Source: B8-G4 sp033720735
GTDB lineage: Bacteria > Bacteroidota > Bacteroidia > Chitinophagales > Saprospiraceae
Length of the DNA: 14,494 nt
Assembly: GCA_033720735.1 (NCBI GenBank)
Contig: JAWWBX010000087.1
Coordinates: 1-14,494 of the forward strand
Direction of reading: 5' to 3'
Positions 13,687 to 14,494 of this stretch are shown here, in pieces. The notes below the pieces were generated by a model. That model worked only from the letters and a program-made list of their open reading frames with translations, had not been told where the DNA came from and did no database searches. The stretch's first letter is position 1, and every line of letters begins with the position of its first letter. The translations under genes and the position numbers were made by a program.

Positions 13687-13693
13687 GCCCGGC

Positions 13694-14494
13694 ATGCATG
13701 CTCCAATGATCAAAGCGATCACACTGATCACGATTGTCTTGCTTGGATGCACAGGGATCATCTTCGGTCAGGATGCAGCCAGCGACCTGCAGCAACGGCT
13801 GACAGCAAAGCAGTCACCGCTCGCTGTGATGGCTGAAGTCGACGCGGTATACCAGGGGCGTACCGAAGTCGAGGGCTTGCCGAAGTACAAGCATTGGGCA
13901 CGTTGGGCACATACCTGGTGTCGCTATGTGCAGCCTGATGGCACGTTTGGCGATCCACGCACCTTGATCCGGGAGGCAGCAGCGGCATGGCCGGCAAATA
14001 CCGGCCAGCGCAACAGCAATAACTTGTGGAGCCAGATCGGCCCGGTCAATTCGACCTATGCGAACAACGGATCATTCTGTGCGGGCAATGGGTATGGCCG
14101 TATCGACCGGATTGCCTTTCACCCCACCGACCCCAGCACGATCTATGTGGGTGCTCCGTATGGAGGACTCTGGATGACAGATGATGGCGGCGCGTCATGG
14201 AGCTGTCTGACGGATGCTCTGCCGGGAATCGGTGTCGGCGGCATCGTCATCGACCATCAGGATCCGGATCGCATTTACGTGTTGTCAGGTACCGGAGATG
14301 ATCAACTCGGGTGGTTAGTCGATGACAACGGTTACTTCAATACTTCTGATGGCATCTACATGAGCAATGATCAAGGGGCCACGTGGGAAGAGGTCTATGT
14401 GTTTCCGCAGATCACACGTGCGCGAAGGATGAAGCAGCATCCGTCCGACGCAGATGTGTTGTTTGCCCTTACGGATATTGGCGTGTATCGCACA
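13694..14494 (+). CDS. Exported BNR/sortilin-like beta-propeller protein, N-terminal part (cut by window edge)
   Basis: An open frame runs from an ATG at 13694 to the window end, with 267 codons visible. An in-frame ATG at 13706 would give a more typical signal peptide (MIKAITLITIVLLGCTGIIFGQ) and is an equal choice. After a short linker with KYKHWARWAHTW, the mature protein has NNLWSQIGPVN and then propeller blades of the sortilin/BNR kind: RIDRIAFHPTDPSTIYVGAP, and the Asp-box motifs TDDGGASW (about 162-169) and SNDQGATW (about 224-231). Such proteins in this phylum are usually long and end in a T9SS sorting domain; that end is outside the window. The blades resemble those of GH74 enzymes, but no catalytic assignment is possible here. 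It lies 7 bases after the tail-fibre-like gene, so the two form an operon, probably of cell-surface proteins under system 2 control (inference). Confidence 0.82.
   Translation, partial: MHAPMIKAITLITIVLLGCTGIIFGQDAASDLQQRLTAKQSPLAVMAEVDAVYQGRTEVEGLPKYKHWARWAHTWCRYVQPDGTFGDPRTLIREAAAAWPANTGQRNSNNLWSQIGPVNSTYANNGSFCAGNGYGRIDRIAFHPTDPSTIYVGAPYGGLWMTDDGGASWSCLTDALPGIGVGGIVIDHQDPDRIYVLSGTGDDQLGWLVDDNGYFNTSDGIYMSNDQGATWEEVYVFPQITRARRMKQHPSDADVLFALTDIGVYRT

Noticed and set aside
1..14494. CRISPR arrays, tRNA or rRNA genes, intact insertion sequences, prophage genes
   Set aside because: No regularly spaced repeats, tRNA-like cloverleaf or rRNA segments, or intact transposase were seen. The tail-fibre-like gene has no phage neighbours and carries a signal peptide, so it is taken as a cell-surface protein.

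Overview
The window comes from a moderately GC-rich member of the Bacteroidota, probably a Saprospiria- or Lewinella-like lineage; the rank below phylum is a guess. The phylum call rests on a type IX secretion (T9SS) type A C-terminal sorting domain, LytS-type histidine kinases paired with LytTR regulators, a tail-fibre-like protein with the C-terminal block common in this phylum, and several matches to the Bacteroidota -7 promoter element TAnnTTTG at sensible distances from start codons.

Layout. (1) At 2-1699 on the + strand lies a tight three-gene run: the end of a zinc-binding dehydrogenase, a 6-pyruvoyl-tetrahydropterin-synthase-like protein whose usual catalytic residues are replaced, and a GT-B glycosyltransferase. 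I infer a small-molecule pathway, possibly pterin glycosylation. (2) At 5368-1696 on the - strand is a two-component system: a beta-propeller sensor kinase followed by its LytTR regulator. It runs tail to tail into the glycosyltransferase, and both genes stop within one shared CTAG. (3) At 5408-5741 is a divergent spacer holding a promoter for the kinase, a strong + strand terminator with no gene in front of it (possible small RNA), and a promoter for the next gene. (4) At 5742-7230 on + are a small lipoprotein and a T9SS-exported protein with a possible lectin-like fold. (5) At 7231-7474 is a convergent spacer with a short coding-looking remnant. (6) At 8872-7475 on - is an exported iduronate-sulfatase-like sulfatase with a clear promoter. 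(7) At 8873-9271 is a second divergent spacer with an orphan terminator-like hairpin and a candidate LytTR operator. (8) At 9272-11997 on + is a second two-component system, with the regulator first and a TPR-domain kinase second. (9) At 12169 to the window end on + are two exported surface proteins only 7 bases apart, preceded by direct repeats like those in front of the second regulator.

How the genes may work together (inference): the second LytTR system probably regulates itself and the surface-protein operon at 12169, because both upstream regions carry TCACT-core repeats at an exact 21-base pitch, the arrangement known for LytTR operators. The first system may control the lipoprotein/T9SS gene pair that diverges from it. 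The dehydrogenase/PTPS-like/glycosyltransferase run looks functionally separate and is the best candidate here for undescribed biochemistry.
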